Shown piece by piece: positions 16,257 through 26,088 of a stretch of DNA of 64,000 nt (positions are counted from its first letter, which is position 1; every line of letters begins with the position of its first letter). The stretch comes from an uncultured Rubrobacteraceae bacterium. Lineage in GTDB: Bacteria; Actinomycetota; Rubrobacteria; Rubrobacterales; Rubrobacteraceae. The notes under the pieces were generated by a model, which did no database searches, had not been told where the DNA came from, and saw only the letters and a list, made by a program, of their open reading frames with translations. A program made the position numbers and the translations under genes. Location: positions 45,216 to 109,215 of the forward strand of contig CADCVE010000037.1 of assembly GCA_902806065.1 (NCBI GenBank). The letters are read 5' to 3'.

Positions 16257-18515
16257 CTAGTGGTTGAGCGGTGTTCCGTCGCGGGAGACCCGTCGGACAT
16301 CATAAACGTCGGGGATAGAGCGGATCTTACGCCGGATCTCCTCCACATGCCCCAGGCTCGCCGCCTTGAACGCAAACCTGCTCAAAGCCGTCCGGTCCTC
16401 TATGGTATCCACCCGTGCCGACAGGATGCTCACCCCCGCATCAGAGATAGTCGAAGTTACGTCTTTCAACAGATGCATTCGGTCCAACGCCTCGACGAGT
16501 ATCTCCACCGTAAAGAGTCTCCCCTTGCCCTGCGCCCAATCGACCTCCACAAAACGCTCCGGATCCCGCGCACTCAACGCCCGTGCATTGGTACAACCCG
16601 CCGAGTGAACTACCACGCCGCGTCCCAAGGAGACGTAGCCAACGATATCATCGCCCGGCATCGGGCTACAGCACCGTGCCAGACGGGTGAGGATCCCGCT
16701 CGACCCGACGACCCGCACCCCGGTCTCCTCACCCGTCCCATCGTCGCCGGTATTGCCGGGCAATGGCAGCGGCACCAGCGCCGGGGTGCGCGACGCGCCG
16801 ATCCCACCAGTATCCGCATCCTCTTCGTCTTTGGGCCGGACCTTCTCTACAACCCTGTGCGCCACGTTATCGGCCGAGATGGCACCGAGGCCAACCGCCG
16901 CGAGCATGTCCTCCACCGTCGGGTAATTGGTGCTCTTCACAACCTCTTCCCAGACGTCGGCCGGGACCTTGTCTCTGTCCACCCGCTGCTTTTTCAGGAG
17001 TGCCCCGACCTTCTCGCGCCCGAGACTCAGGTTGTCCTCCCAATCGACCTTGTTGAAGAACTGCCGGATCTTGTTGCGGGCGCGTCCGCTCTGAACCACG
17101 GCTAGCCAGTCCCGGCTCGGCTTCGCGGCCTTGCCGGTGATGATCTCCACCCGGTCCCCGGAGAGTAGCTCGGAGTCGAGCGGCACGATCCTATCGTTGA
17201 CCCTCGCCCCCACGGTGCGATGCCCCACCTCCGTATGCACGTGGTAAGCGAAATCAATCGGTGTCGCCCCCGCCGGCAAGCTCATCACGTCGCCCTTGGG
17301 CGTAAACACGTAGACTTCATCCGCAACCAACTCGCCCTTCAGAGACTCCATGAAATCAGCGGCGTCGGTAGTCTCCTTTTGCCACTCCATCATGCTCTTC
17401 AACCACGTCAGCCGGTCTACCTGGCTATCCTTGAGGCCGTGCTTGTACATCCAGTGCGCCGCGATACCATACTCGGCGATAGTGTCCATCTCGCGCGTCC
17501 GGATCTGTATCTCCAGCAACTTCCCCTCGTTGGACATGACCGTCGTATGCAAAGACTGGTACATGTTGAACTTGGGCATCGCGATGTAGTCCTTGAAACG
17601 TCCCGGTATAGGTTTCCACGCGGAGTGAACCACGCCGATAGTCCCGTAACAGTCCCGGACGTTGTCCACTACGATACGCAAGCCGGCGAGGTCGTAGATC
17701 TCGTTGAACTCCTTGTTGCGTCGCACCATCTTGTTGTATATGGAGTAGAAGTGCTTGACCCGCCCCTTGACCTCGGCCTCTACTCCGGCCTCCTTGAGAT
17801 GCCCCTTCAACTCCTCGGCCGTAGCGTTGATAAACGCCTCTCGATCCGCTCTTCTGGCGGCCACGAGCCGCTTTATCTCCTCATAGCGCCTCGGGTGCAG
17901 CGTAGCGAAGGCCAGGTCCTCCAGCTCCCACTTCACGGAGTAGATACCGAGCCGGTGGGCCAGCGGAGCGTAAATCTCTAACGTCTCCGTAGCCTTCTTG
18001 AGCTGGTTATCACGCTTGAGATAGGCGAGTGTACGCATATTGTGCAGCCGGTCCGCCAGCTTGATGATGATCACACGCACGTCCCGGCTCATCGCCACGA
18101 TCATCTTCCGCAGCGACTCCGCCTGCGCCTCCTCCAAATTCCCCGAAGGCAGCCGCTTGAGCTTCGTCACCCCGTCCACGATGTCCACTAGCTCCTCGCC
18201 GAACTTCTTCCCAAGCTCCGCCTTGGTGATCTCTGTATCCTCCAGGACATCATGCAAGATCGCCGCGGCGATGGTAGTCGAATCGAGGTGCAGGTCCGCG
18301 AGAATATCCGCGGTCGCAAGCGGATGGTAGACAAAGGGCTCCCCACTCTTACGAACCTGTCCCTTGTGGGCGGCGTGGGCCGTCGCGTAGGCCCCGGCTA
18401 TGAGCTCCTCGTCCGCCTCGGGATCATAAGCGGTGACCTTGCGCAGCAGGGAGGTAATCGTCACCTCCGGGACGGGTACGGCTCTTGGATAAGCTTCTTC
18501 GCGGATCATCTCCAT
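16257..18515 (-). CDS. rel: Bifunctional (p)ppGpp synthetase/hydrolase Rel
   Basis: 752 residues with the full RelA/SpoT layout. The HD hydrolase domain has HDVLEDTE with H88/D89 and a preserved RLHNMRT motif. The synthetase domain has RFKDYIAMPKFNMYQSLHTTV; the RxKD form marks bifunctional Rel enzymes rather than RelA. A TGS domain follows (VFTPKGDVMSLPAGATPIDFAYHVH), then a conserved-cysteine region (RCCSPMPGDDIVGY) and a C-terminal ACT domain. It controls the stringent response. It is upstream of the MBL hydrolase and hisS genes on the same strand, with only 23 bases to the MBL hydrolase gene. Confidence 0.96.
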   Translation of the reverse strand: MEMIREEAYPRAVPVPEVTITSLLRKVTAYDPEADEELIAGAYATAHAAHKGQVRKSGEPFVYHPLATADILADLHLDSTTIAAAILHDVLEDTEITKAELGKKFGEELVDIVDGVTKLKRLPSGNLEEAQAESLRKMIVAMSRDVRVIIIKLADRLHNMRTLAYLKRDNQLKKATETLEIYAPLAHRLGIYSVKWELEDLAFATLHPRRYEEIKRLVAARRADREAFINATAEELKGHLKEAGVEAEVKGRVKHFYSIYNKMVRRNKEFNEIYDLAGLRIVVDNVRDCYGTIGVVHSAWKPIPGRFKDYIAMPKFNMYQSLHTTVMSNEGKLLEIQIRTREMDTIAEYGIAAHWMYKHGLKDSQVDRLTWLKSMMEWQKETTDAADFMESLKGELVADEVYVFTPKGDVMSLPAGATPIDFAYHVHTEVGHRTVGARVNDRIVPLDSELLSGDRVEIITGKAAKPSRDWLAVVQSGRARNKIRQFFNKVDWEDNLSLGREKVGALLKKQRVDRDKVPADVWEEVVKSTNYPTVEDMLAAVGLGAISADNVAHRVVEKVRPKDEEDADTGGIGASRTPALVPLPLPGNTGDDGTGEETGVRVVGSSGILTRLARCCSPMPGDDIVGYVSLGRGVVVHSAGCTNARALSARDPERFVEVDWAQGKGRLFTVEILVEALDRMHLLKDVTSTISDAGVSILSARVDTIEDRTALSRFAFKAASLGHVEEIRRKIRSIPDVYDVRRVSRDGTPLNH

Positions 18516-18651
18516 AGAGAGATTTTAACATTCCGGAGACCTGTAACCCTGGCGCAAAGGGACATGGAGCTTGCTGCCTCCCTTGCGGCATGGTCTCGAA
18601 TCAGAATAGTTTAGTCACCCGGGGTTCTAGTTCTGTCAGTCGAGAAGCTGC

Positions 18652-20337
18652 TTATAGCCTGCGAGACCGGAAGATGACCACTAGCAGTATCGTCGCCATA
18701 ACGAGCGCGAGGGTAAAGCCGGTGAAGGCAATGACGGGGACACCGAGGTAGGGTACTTCGGGGCCACCAGTGGCGAAGGCGCCGAGGAGTGAGGAGCCTA
18801 TGAGGAGAGCGCCGGTTACGACGGCGAAGACGAGCCGGTTGGCGAGCACATCCATCTCTCCGCCTAGCTCGTCGAGGCCATCGTGGTTGAATTTGATCTC
18901 TAGCTCACCATCCTCCAACTCGGTGAGAAGTTGCCGGATCTGCTCGGGATAGTCCTCCACGTACCGGGCGTACTCCAAAGCGCGTTCCTGCGATCTCTCT
19001 AGAAGAAATCCGGGCTCGTAGCGCTCTCGCAGGAGGCGGCTGGCGTAGGGGCGAGCCACCTCATAAACGTTGATGGTCGGGTCGATGGTGCGGGAGAGGG
19101 CCTCGGCGGTCACGAGGGCTTTGGTGAGGAGCGGGAAGACCGGTGGCATCGAGAGCCTGTATCTCCTGACCAGCGAGATCAGCTCTCCGAGCGCCTCCCC
19201 GAGCGTGACCTCCCCAACCGAGAGCCCCGAATACTTGTACAGAAACTCGCGAAGCTCCTGCACTAGCGCGCCTCTTACCTCCGGCGCATACCGCACTCCC
19301 AAAGCCTCCAGCCCTCGCAACGTCGCCGCCGCGTCTCGAGCTATCACGGCGATGAACAGGCGGCTCAGCGCCTCTATGTCGCCGCGGCTCATAAAGCCGA
19401 CCATGCCGAAGTCGAGTAGAGCCAACTCTCCTTGCGGCGTGAGGATGAGGTTGCCGGGATGCGGGTCGCCGTGGAAGAAACCGTCCTCGAAGGCCATCTT
19501 GAAGATCGCCCCGGCCCCCATCGTCGCAACGTGCCGGCGCTCCGCCGGGGGCAGAAGCAGGGGGCGAATGTCATGGAATCGCGTGCCCTCGATGAACTCC
19601 ATCGTGAAGACCTTTTTTGTAGAGAGGTCGGCATGGATGCCGGGTATCTTTACTAGGGTGCCTTTGAAGTTGGCGGCGAAGCGGCGGGCGTTCATGGCCT
19701 CCGCCTCGTAGTCTAGCTCACGACGGATCACACCTTCGAACTCCGCCACGAGCTCACGAACGTCTATGAAGATCCTGTCCTTGAACCTCGCATCCAACAA
19801 CGATGCGAAGTCCCTCATGAGCGCTAGGTCCGCCTCTACCCTCCTTGGCGCATCCGGCCGCTGCACCTTGACCGCGACCTGCTCCCCACTGTGCAACCGC
19901 GCCTTGTAGACCTGTCCGATACTAGCCGATCCGAGCGGGACGGGATCGAACGCGGCGAACAACTCCTCCGTGGGGACGCCGAGCTCCCTCTGAATGACGG
20001 CCCGCGCCACATCCAAAGGTATAGGCGCCACCGTATCTTGTAGCTTCTGCAACTCTAAGAGTATCCCCTCGGGGATGATATCCGAACGGGTGGAGAGTAG
20101 CTGTCCGAACTTGACAAAAGTCGGCCCGAGGTCATCGAGCGCCCGCCGCAACCTTATGCCGAAGTTGGGGGCGAGCAACTCCTCGTACCCGCGCCTCTCA
20201 CGCCTCCCCCGCCGCACGTCGAAGACGAACCCGAACCCGTGACGTACGAGTACCCGCCCGATCTGGGAGAATCGCACGAGGTTCTCCCGCCGCCCACCCG
20301 AGTAGGAACCAGCCCCGTCTCCCGAGGCCCCCATCAC
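18652..20337 (-). CDS. ABC1/UbiB-family atypical kinase with C-terminal membrane anchor
   Basis: 561 residues. The UbiB signature KxGQ region reads LGPTFVKFGQLLSTR near residue 75. The kinase-like lobes show VAVKVQRP, FHGDPHPGN and LALLDFGMVG. The alanine-rich loop of ADCK proteins appears as LGSASIGQVYKA. Two hydrophobic helices end the protein (FAVVTGALLIGSSLLGAF and VIAFTGFTLALVMATILLVVIF). In other bacteria the family supports quinone biosynthesis or lipid handling. The downstream direction leads towards rel, and the phasin-like gene lies 57 bases upstream. Confidence 0.9.
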   Translation of the reverse strand: MMGASGDGAGSYSGGRRENLVRFSQIGRVLVRHGFGFVFDVRRGRRERRGYEELLAPNFGIRLRRALDDLGPTFVKFGQLLSTRSDIIPEGILLELQKLQDTVAPIPLDVARAVIQRELGVPTEELFAAFDPVPLGSASIGQVYKARLHSGEQVAVKVQRPDAPRRVEADLALMRDFASLLDARFKDRIFIDVRELVAEFEGVIRRELDYEAEAMNARRFAANFKGTLVKIPGIHADLSTKKVFTMEFIEGTRFHDIRPLLLPPAERRHVATMGAGAIFKMAFEDGFFHGDPHPGNLILTPQGELALLDFGMVGFMSRGDIEALSRLFIAVIARDAAATLRGLEALGVRYAPEVRGALVQELREFLYKYSGLSVGEVTLGEALGELISLVRRYRLSMPPVFPLLTKALVTAEALSRTIDPTINVYEVARPYASRLLRERYEPGFLLERSQERALEYARYVEDYPEQIRQLLTELEDGELEIKFNHDGLDELGGEMDVLANRLVFAVVTGALLIGSSLLGAFATGGPEVPYLGVPVIAFTGFTLALVMATILLVVIFRSRRL

Positions 20338-20394
20338 CAGCCCGGGCCTCCCCGCTGTCCCGCCAGTCGCGACTCCGTCAGTCTGATTATCCGG

Positions 20395-20871
20395 CTACCT
20401 GCCCGGCGGCAGTCCCGGTGCAATATCCGGCTCGTCCCTGGGTGGCTGCGGCACAACGTCGATGCCACCGACCGGTCCACTGACCGGCGGCTCGTCCGGG
20501 TTGGTCTCGGTCACCGACGGCGTAAACGGCTCTGTTGGGTCCTCGGGGTCCGGAGTGGTCGCGGGACGGTTCTCCAGGAGGCGGACGCGGTACTCCAGTT
20601 GCTCGATGCGGAAGAGGAGGTCCTCGTAGGCCTCGCGGTTCGGTACACCGGCGCCGCGAAGGCCCTGCTGCACCGAGGCGTCCAGGAGGCTTCGGGCGCC
20701 GGTCGAGCGTTCGCGCGCCCTGGACACCACGTCCTCCACAACCGTACGGCCCTCCTCGCGCTCCATCCGGCCCTGCTCCACCAGCCGGTTCACGGCATCC
20801 TGTACCCGCTCACGGGTCACGGCCGCCGCGCCTATCTGTAGAAGGATCAAACGTTCCAGCGTGTCCAGCAT
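20395..20871 (-). CDS. Phasin-like coiled-coil protein
   Basis: 158 residues. The N-terminal 115 residues are helical and charged (MLDTLERLILLQIGAAAVTRERVQDAVNRLVEQGRM..LLFRIEQLEYRVRLLE), resembling PhaF/PhaI-type polyhydroxyalkanoate granule proteins and their wider family. The C-terminal 45 residues are a Pro/Asp/Glu-rich disordered tail. Together with the next gene (ABC1 kinase) this is an arrangement often seen in actinobacteria. A PhaC-like remnant at 10.9 kb is the only other PHA hint in the window, so a general coiled-coil role is also possible. Confidence 0.7.
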   Translation of the reverse strand: MLDTLERLILLQIGAAAVTRERVQDAVNRLVEQGRMEREEGRTVVEDVVSRARERSTGARSLLDASVQQGLRGAGVPNREAYEDLLFRIEQLEYRVRLLENRPATTPDPEDPTEPFTPSVTETNPDEPPVSGPVGGIDVVPQPPRDEPDIAPGLPPGR

Positions 20872-20931
20872 AAGCCTCTCCCAACTATAGCGTGTACTGA
20901 CTATATGATAACGGCCCCACGCAGTAAGCTG

Positions 20932-21165
20932 CTACGGTAAGTATATTAGAACCGACGAGATGGCATACTTGCCTAACACATGTAGCACAAGAGACTCATA
21001 CCCAACGAGGACGAGAGGGACCAGAAGGAAAAGGACCACTACACCGGCTAGCAGGCGCGTCCAATTCGTGCCCTGTCGCTGAACAAGTCCACCCCGGTCA
21101 CAACTTGAGTACTTTCTGACAGCCGCAGAGACTGGCTGCAAGAGTATTAAACTTTCAACGCGCAC
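20932..21165 (-). CDS. Small membrane protein, unknown
   Basis: Up to 77 residues, with a basic segment (VQRQGTNWTRL) leading into a strongly hydrophobic stretch, LLAGVVVLFLLVPLVLVGYES, and a second weaker one (VLGKYAISSVLIYLP). The start is uncertain: the GTG used has no clear ribosome site. It could be a single-pass small membrane protein or a chance ORF; the clean hydrophobic helix favours a real gene. No family is recognised. Confidence 0.4.
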   Translation of the reverse strand: MRVESLILLQPVSAAVRKYSSCDRGGLVQRQGTNWTRLLAGVVVLFLLVPLVLVGYESLVLHVLGKYAISSVLIYLP

Positions 21166-21205
21166 ACTGGCTTCATTAGGAAGACCTCTTGCCGAAATTT
21201 ACGCG

Positions 21206-21451
21206 TTAGTTGTCGGGGTTGTTGTAGCCCGGACAGTTGGCCTCGGTGGCCAGCTCGCTGTAGTCGTCGCGGACCTCTTGCTCGACCTCGGGTGTGAGCT
21301 GACTGGATATGCCATCGAGCTGAGTTTCGAGCAATACCACATCGTCACAGACCGCTTGGTCTACTGTGCCGGCGCAGCCAGCAGTGGAGAAGATCGCGGC
21401 GACCGCCAACCCCGCCGCCAGGACCTTGGTTTTCCCCGCTCGGCTGTACAT
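21206..21451 (-). CDS. Small secreted lipoprotein
   Basis: 81 residues. A signal peptide (KTKVLAAGLAVAAIFSTAGC) ends in a lipobox with C26. The mature part is about 55 residues, acidic, with two further cysteines (AVCDD and ANCPGY) that could form a disulfide outside the membrane. The fold is predicted helical from DDVVLLETQLDGISSQLTPEVEQEVRDDYSEL. It follows secF by five bases, so it may share its transcript. It is not a YajC homologue. Function unknown. Confidence 0.7.
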   Translation of the reverse strand: MYSRAGKTKVLAAGLAVAAIFSTAGCAGTVDQAVCDDVVLLETQLDGISSQLTPEVEQEVRDDYSELATEANCPGYNNPDN

Positions 21452-21456
21452 TCTCG

Positions 21457-22368
21457 TTAAACCTTTGCTTCGGCGCTCTTACCCGAAGGTTTGGGTGTTC
21501 TGTTCGCGCGCCAGGCTTTGTAAAGGCACAGGACGGGGGCGGCCAGGAAGATGGAGCTGTAGGTGCCGGCCGCGATACCGACGAGGAGGGCGAAGGCGAA
21601 GTCGCTGAGCGTGGATTCACCGAAGAGAAGGAGTGCGGTCACCGGGATCAGGGTGCATACCGAGGTATAGATTGAACGCATAATCACCTGCCGAATAGAG
21701 TCGTTGGCGAGCTCGTTGTAACGGCGGCGGTTGTAACCCGCCTCGGGGGCGTTCTCCCGGATCCTATCGAAGATAATTATCGTGTCATACAGCGAATATC
21801 CGAGGACCGTTAGGACCGCAACCACAGTAACGAGGTTGACCTCACGCCCAACCAGCGCGTAGAAGCCTATGGTGAGGAGGATGTCGTGGAACAGCGCGAC
21901 TATCGCCGCCACCGCGAAGGAGAACTGGAAGCGCACGCTAACGAACAGAACGATGATCGCCAACGCCGCTAACACGGCCTGCACCGCCTGCGTCCGGATC
22001 TGGCCGCCAAACGTCGGGCTAATGTTGGTGACGCTAACCTCGGCCCCCAAACCATCTTGGAGAGCCTGCTGCACCTCCGTACTCTGAGCCTGCGACTCGA
22101 GCACTGGCGTACGCACCTCGTAGCCATCCTGACCGAGACTCTGCACGAAGGAGGCGTCCCGCACGTCCTCCGGTAGCGCGTCCCGCACCTCCGCGGTAGT
22201 CGCCGGCTGCTGCAGACCGCTTACCGTAAACTTCGAACCGCCCTGAAAGTCTATGCCGAAGTTCATACCCCTAAAAACGATAAAACCAAGGCAGATCAGC
22301 AGGAAGACACCCGAGACGGCGAACCAGATCCGCCACTTCCCGACAAAGTCCACGTTCTTGAACGCCAC
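21457..22368 (-). CDS. secF: Protein translocase subunit SecF
   Basis: 303 residues and six expected membrane helices. NFGIDFQGGSKF after the first helix is the SecF signature, and VLTVLGYSLYDTIIIFDRIREN lies in the conserved RND core. SecDF uses the proton gradient to help pull proteins through SecYEG. The start overlaps the secD stop by one base, so the two are coupled. The C-terminus is Lys/Ala-rich. The 81-residue lipoprotein gene follows directly. Confidence 0.96.
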   Translation of the reverse strand: MAFKNVDFVGKWRIWFAVSGVFLLICLGFIVFRGMNFGIDFQGGSKFTVSGLQQPATTAEVRDALPEDVRDASFVQSLGQDGYEVRTPVLESQAQSTEVQQALQDGLGAEVSVTNISPTFGGQIRTQAVQAVLAALAIIVLFVSVRFQFSFAVAAIVALFHDILLTIGFYALVGREVNLVTVVAVLTVLGYSLYDTIIIFDRIRENAPEAGYNRRRYNELANDSIRQVIMRSIYTSVCTLIPVTALLLFGESTLSDFAFALLVGIAAGTYSSIFLAAPVLCLYKAWRANRTPKPSGKSAEAKV

Positions 22369-23879
22369 TACCGCGCCCCCGCCTTGCCGGCTCTACCAGT
22401 CTTACCAGCCCTCGTGGTCCCTTCACTTTCGACGCTCTTCTTCGAGACCCCCATCATCGCCGCCGAGAGATGGAAGCCTCGGCCGGAGATGACCCCTAGA
22501 AGCGCCCGCGTCACCGCGACGGCGGTAAACATAGACAGAACTACGCCCACGGCGAGCAAGACCGCGAAGCCGCGCACGGAGCCCGAGGAGAGGGCGAAGA
22601 GTATGAAAGCAGTAATGAGCGTCGTGAGGTTGCCATCCAGGATCGCCTTGAAGCCCTTCTGGTAGCCGATCCCCACGGCCGTGCGGGGTGACTTGCCGCG
22701 CCGGACCTCTTCCTTGATGCGCTCGAAGATAACCACGTTCGCGTCGGCGGCCACGCCGATTCCCAGAACGATGCCCGCGATACCGGGCAGCGTCACCGTG
22801 ATCGGGATAGCGACGATAAGTCCCCACAGAAGGAAGGCGTAGATGATTAGCGCGATATCAGCAATCAGCCCGAGCGCCCGGTAGATGACGACCAGGAACA
22901 CGAGGACGAGCCCGAACCCGACGAGCGCCGCCAGGAGCCCGCTCCTCAAGGAGTCCGAGCCAAGCGTGGGGCCGATAGTGGTCACGGAGAGGACCTCCAT
23001 GTTCACCGGCAAGGCGCCGGTCTGCAGGACGACCTCCAGCTCCGAAGCCTCTTCCTCCGGGAGACCTCCCGGTAGCCCCTCGTTGTTTATGACCACCTGA
23101 CCACCGTATATCGCCTGTTGGACCACCGGCGCGCTGATTACATCCTCGTCGAGGACGATGGCGATCCTGCCGTTGCCCGGGGTTCCGTTCGTGAGCGCGT
23201 TGTCCACTATCTGCTGCGAGAGGTCACCGAAGCCATCAGCTCCATCGCCGGTCAGGTCCATCTGCACCTGGCGTTTGCCGGCCTGGTCGCGTACAAGGGT
23301 CGCCGATTCGAGCGCCTCGCCCGTCAGCTCGGGCTCGCCCGAGACTATGTAGCCAATGACGATGGTGCCGCTATCGTCGGGCGAGGGCGACTCCTCGAAG
23401 AGGATCTGGGTCGACTCCTCTTCGTACAACGGGTCCCCTTCGAGGTCGGTGCGCAGGTCTTCTTTGGTATCTTCGATCTCGCTCTCTGGCACTGGCTGAC
23501 CGCCCGCGGAGGCGAGCACCTCGTAGAACCCGAGCTGTGCGGTACGTCCGATAACCTCTACGGCCCTATCCGCGTCGGTGATACCGGGGATATTGGCGAC
23601 CACCTGGTCCTGGCCCTGAAGTTGTATCTCCGGCTCCGTAACGCCCAACTGGTCTACGCGCTGCCGGATAATGTTGGCGGCCACGTCCATCTCCTCGCGT
23701 GTAACGTCCTCGCCGTTGGTCTTGTAACCCTGGAGGTTGGCGGTAACGCCGCCTTCAAGGTCGAGGCCGAGGCTAGTAGCCTCGGAGACTGGCTGGCGCA
23801 AGAAGATCAGGTACGCCGCCACCCCAATGAGGACGACTACGAGACCTAAGATAATGAGGTTGTTGCGTTGACTAGTCAT
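22368..23879 (-). CDS. secD: Protein translocase subunit SecD
   Basis: 503 residues. The first membrane helix (NLIILGLVVVLIGVAAYLIFL) precedes GLDLEGGVTANLQ, the SecD signature. A large extracellular domain covers about residues 60-310, with DLTGDGADGFGDLSQ. The membrane core has VGFGLVLVFLVVIYR and GIGVAADANVVIFERIKEE. The C-terminal tail is basic and low complexity. No yajC lies between secD and tgt, although that order is common; the gap to tgt is only 25 bases. Confidence 0.96.
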   Translation of the reverse strand: MTSQRNNLIILGLVVVLIGVAAYLIFLRQPVSEATSLGLDLEGGVTANLQGYKTNGEDVTREEMDVAANIIRQRVDQLGVTEPEIQLQGQDQVVANIPGITDADRAVEVIGRTAQLGFYEVLASAGGQPVPESEIEDTKEDLRTDLEGDPLYEEESTQILFEESPSPDDSGTIVIGYIVSGEPELTGEALESATLVRDQAGKRQVQMDLTGDGADGFGDLSQQIVDNALTNGTPGNGRIAIVLDEDVISAPVVQQAIYGGQVVINNEGLPGGLPEEEASELEVVLQTGALPVNMEVLSVTTIGPTLGSDSLRSGLLAALVGFGLVLVFLVVIYRALGLIADIALIIYAFLLWGLIVAIPITVTLPGIAGIVLGIGVAADANVVIFERIKEEVRRGKSPRTAVGIGYQKGFKAILDGNLTTLITAFILFALSSGSVRGFAVLLAVGVVLSMFTAVAVTRALLGVISGRGFHLSAAMMGVSKKSVESEGTTRAGKTGRAGKAGAR

Positions 23880-23904
23880 AATTTGTCTCCCGGGATAATA
23901 GCAT

Positions 23905-25026
23905 CTATAGCGCGACGCCTGTAGCCTGCGCGCCTCCCTCCGGGTTTGTGTAGCGCGAGATCCAGCGTTGCATAAACTCCCCGTAACGCCCCTCGCCGAT
24001 AGCGACTCGCGCCCGGCGACACAGCTCCCCCACGAAATGTACGTTGTGCAGCGTCACGAGCCGATGCCCGAGCATCTCGTTCTCCCGGATCAAATGCGAG
24101 AGATACGCTCGACTGTAACCGGTACACGCCTCACAAGGACACTCCGCCTCCAGCACACCAAGGTCGCGCCGGTACCGGGCGTTTTTGAGGTTGATCCTCC
24201 CATCTCTAGTAAGCGCCATCCCGTGCCTCGCGAGCCGTGTTGGTAACACACAGTCGAACATATCCACGCCAAGGGCTATGACCTGCAATATACCGACCGG
24301 GTCTCCTATCCCCATGAAGTAGCGCGGCTTACCGGCAGGCAGCCCCGGTGCGACGAGCGCAAGCATCTCCAACATCTCCTCGCGTGACTCGCCGACCGAG
24401 AGCCCCCCGACCGCGTAACCGGGAAAGCCGAGCTCTACCGTGCGCTCCAGGCTCTCCTCGCGCAGGTCCGGGTATAGCCCACCCTGCACGATCCCGAACA
24501 ACGCCTGATCCTCGCGGCCGTGCGCCTCCCTGCACCGCTCCGCCCACCTGGCCGTACGCCTCAAGGACTCCGTGTGATACTCGCGGCTCGCGTTCGCGGG
24601 CGGACATTCATCCAGCACCATCGCCACGTCCGCCCCGAGGTCCTCCTGCACCCGCGTCGTAAGCTCCGGCGTAAAGAGATGCGAAGAACCATCATAAACA
24701 CTGGCAAACTCGACGCCTCTCTCGGAGAGCCTGCGCTTGTGCGCGAGCGAGAAGACCTGATAGCCACCAGAGTCCGTGAGCATCGGCCCATCCCACCCCG
24801 AGAAACCATGCAGCCCACCAGCCTCCCGGATAAGATCCGCGCCGGGCCTGAGATACAGATGATAGGTGTTCCCGAGCACGACCCCCGCGCTGGCAGAGCG
24901 GAGGTCTCCGGGCGTCAGACCTTTTACCGAGCCCTTGGTCCCCACGGGCATGAAGGTCGGCGTCGGGACGTCCCCATGCGGAGTGTGCAATACACCGGCC
25001 CTGGCCTCGCCGTCACGGGCAGTCAC
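23905..25026 (-). CDS. tgt: Queuine tRNA-ribosyltransferase
   Basis: 373 residues. The enzyme exchanges guanine-34 of GUN-anticodon tRNAs for preQ1. TPTFMPVGTKGSVKGLTP, LTDSGGYQVFSLA (active-site Asp), ECPPANAS and GIGDPVGILQVIALGVDMFDCVLPTR are all family motifs. The zinc site shows CPCEAC followed by HNVHF. It is followed by secD and preceded by queA on the same strand with 20 bases between. With queA it makes the last steps of queuosine formation. Confidence 0.96.
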   Translation of the reverse strand: MTARDGEARAGVLHTPHGDVPTPTFMPVGTKGSVKGLTPGDLRSASAGVVLGNTYHLYLRPGADLIREAGGLHGFSGWDGPMLTDSGGYQVFSLAHKRRLSERGVEFASVYDGSSHLFTPELTTRVQEDLGADVAMVLDECPPANASREYHTESLRRTARWAERCREAHGREDQALFGIVQGGLYPDLREESLERTVELGFPGYAVGGLSVGESREEMLEMLALVAPGLPAGKPRYFMGIGDPVGILQVIALGVDMFDCVLPTRLARHGMALTRDGRINLKNARYRRDLGVLEAECPCEACTGYSRAYLSHLIRENEMLGHRLVTLHNVHFVGELCRRARVAIGEGRYGEFMQRWISRYTNPEGGAQATGVAL

Positions 25027-25046
25027 CTCTATGGTTACCGGCGCGC

Positions 25047-26066
25047 CTACCGGGATCTCCCGCCGTTCAGCAACAGCATTGCATCCCCGAAGGAGTAAAA
25101 GCGGTAGCGTTCCCGGACCGCAACCTCGTACGCCTCCCTGACGAGATCCTTCCCGGCAAAACTCATAACCATCGCGAGCAGGGTCGAACGCGGGAGGTGG
25201 AAGTTAGTCAACAGCGCGTCCACCGTTTGCCAGCGGTATCCCGGATAGATAAACAGCTCCGAATCCCCCTCCCGAACCCCGGTATCCACCCAGCTCTCCA
25301 GGGTACGCGCCACCGTAGTCCCAACGGCGACCACACGCCCCGCCTCGCCTATCGCTCGCGCCGTCTCTTCGGGTACAGAGTAGCGTTCGGCGTGCATGTG
25401 ATGTTCGGGGAGTGTATCCACCCTGACCGGTGAGAATGTCCCTGGTCCTACGTGGAGGGTGACGCGTAAGATGCGCGCTCCCGCTTCCGCGACCTCCCCG
25501 AGAACCTCTCCGGTAAAGTGCAACCCGGCGGTTGGGGCGGCGGCGGAGCCCTCGTTGCGGGCATAGACCGTCTGGTACTCCTTCTCGGCCTCAGGTGTCG
25601 CCTCGATGTACGGCGGGAGCGGCATGTGCCCATGCCTCTTGAGCATCCCTGCAACGTCATGCCCGGAGACGAGCCAGCGTCCCGGGTCCAGCGGTTTGAG
25701 GACTCGCAACTCTTTACCGCTTGCCGAGAGCCCCATCCCGGCCTTGAGACGTCTGCTCGGCCGCGCCATGACCTCCCAGAGACCTTCCCCGGATGCATCC
25801 CTTACGCCAACCTCTCTCAAGAACAGCAACTCGGTCTCACCCCCGTTTGGGCGCAGTGCATACAGTCTCGCCGGCAGGACCTTTGTTTCGTTTAAGACGA
25901 GAGCGTCTCCGGCTCGCAAGAATCGCGGCAGGTCGCGGAAGGTATAGTGTTCGATGGTCTGGTTTCGCGCGTCCACCACCATAAGGCGAGAGGAGTCACG
26001 GGGGGAGGCGGGCCTGTGAGCGATAAGGTCGTCGGGCAGCCGGTAGTCTAGCTCGCTGGTTAGCAT
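25047..26066 (-). CDS. queA: S-adenosylmethionine:tRNA ribosyltransferase-isomerase
   Basis: 339 residues. QueA moves the ribosyl part of SAM onto preQ1 in tRNA. Signatures are FDYRLPDDLIAHRPA-like at the N-terminus (SELDYRLPDDLIAHRPASPRD), GLHFTGEVL, LHVGPGTFSPVR, and the C-terminal NFHLPRSTLLAMVMSFAG. The ribosome site AGGAG lies just upstream of the ATG. It forms an operon with tgt. In many relatives queA follows ruvB directly; here a DUF2905 gene and 16 kb of other genes separate them. Confidence 0.96.
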   Translation of the reverse strand: MLTSELDYRLPDDLIAHRPASPRDSSRLMVVDARNQTIEHYTFRDLPRFLRAGDALVLNETKVLPARLYALRPNGGETELLFLREVGVRDASGEGLWEVMARPSRRLKAGMGLSASGKELRVLKPLDPGRWLVSGHDVAGMLKRHGHMPLPPYIEATPEAEKEYQTVYARNEGSAAAPTAGLHFTGEVLGEVAEAGARILRVTLHVGPGTFSPVRVDTLPEHHMHAERYSVPEETARAIGEAGRVVAVGTTVARTLESWVDTGVREGDSELFIYPGYRWQTVDALLTNFHLPRSTLLAMVMSFAGKDLVREAYEVAVRERYRFYSFGDAMLLLNGGRSR

Positions 26067-26088
26067 CGAGGTGCTTCTCCTGCCGTTT

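Noticed and set aside
23880..23904. Missing yajC between secD and tgt as a broken gene
   Set aside because: The gap is only 25 bases, so there is no remnant; yajC may lie elsewhere in the genome.
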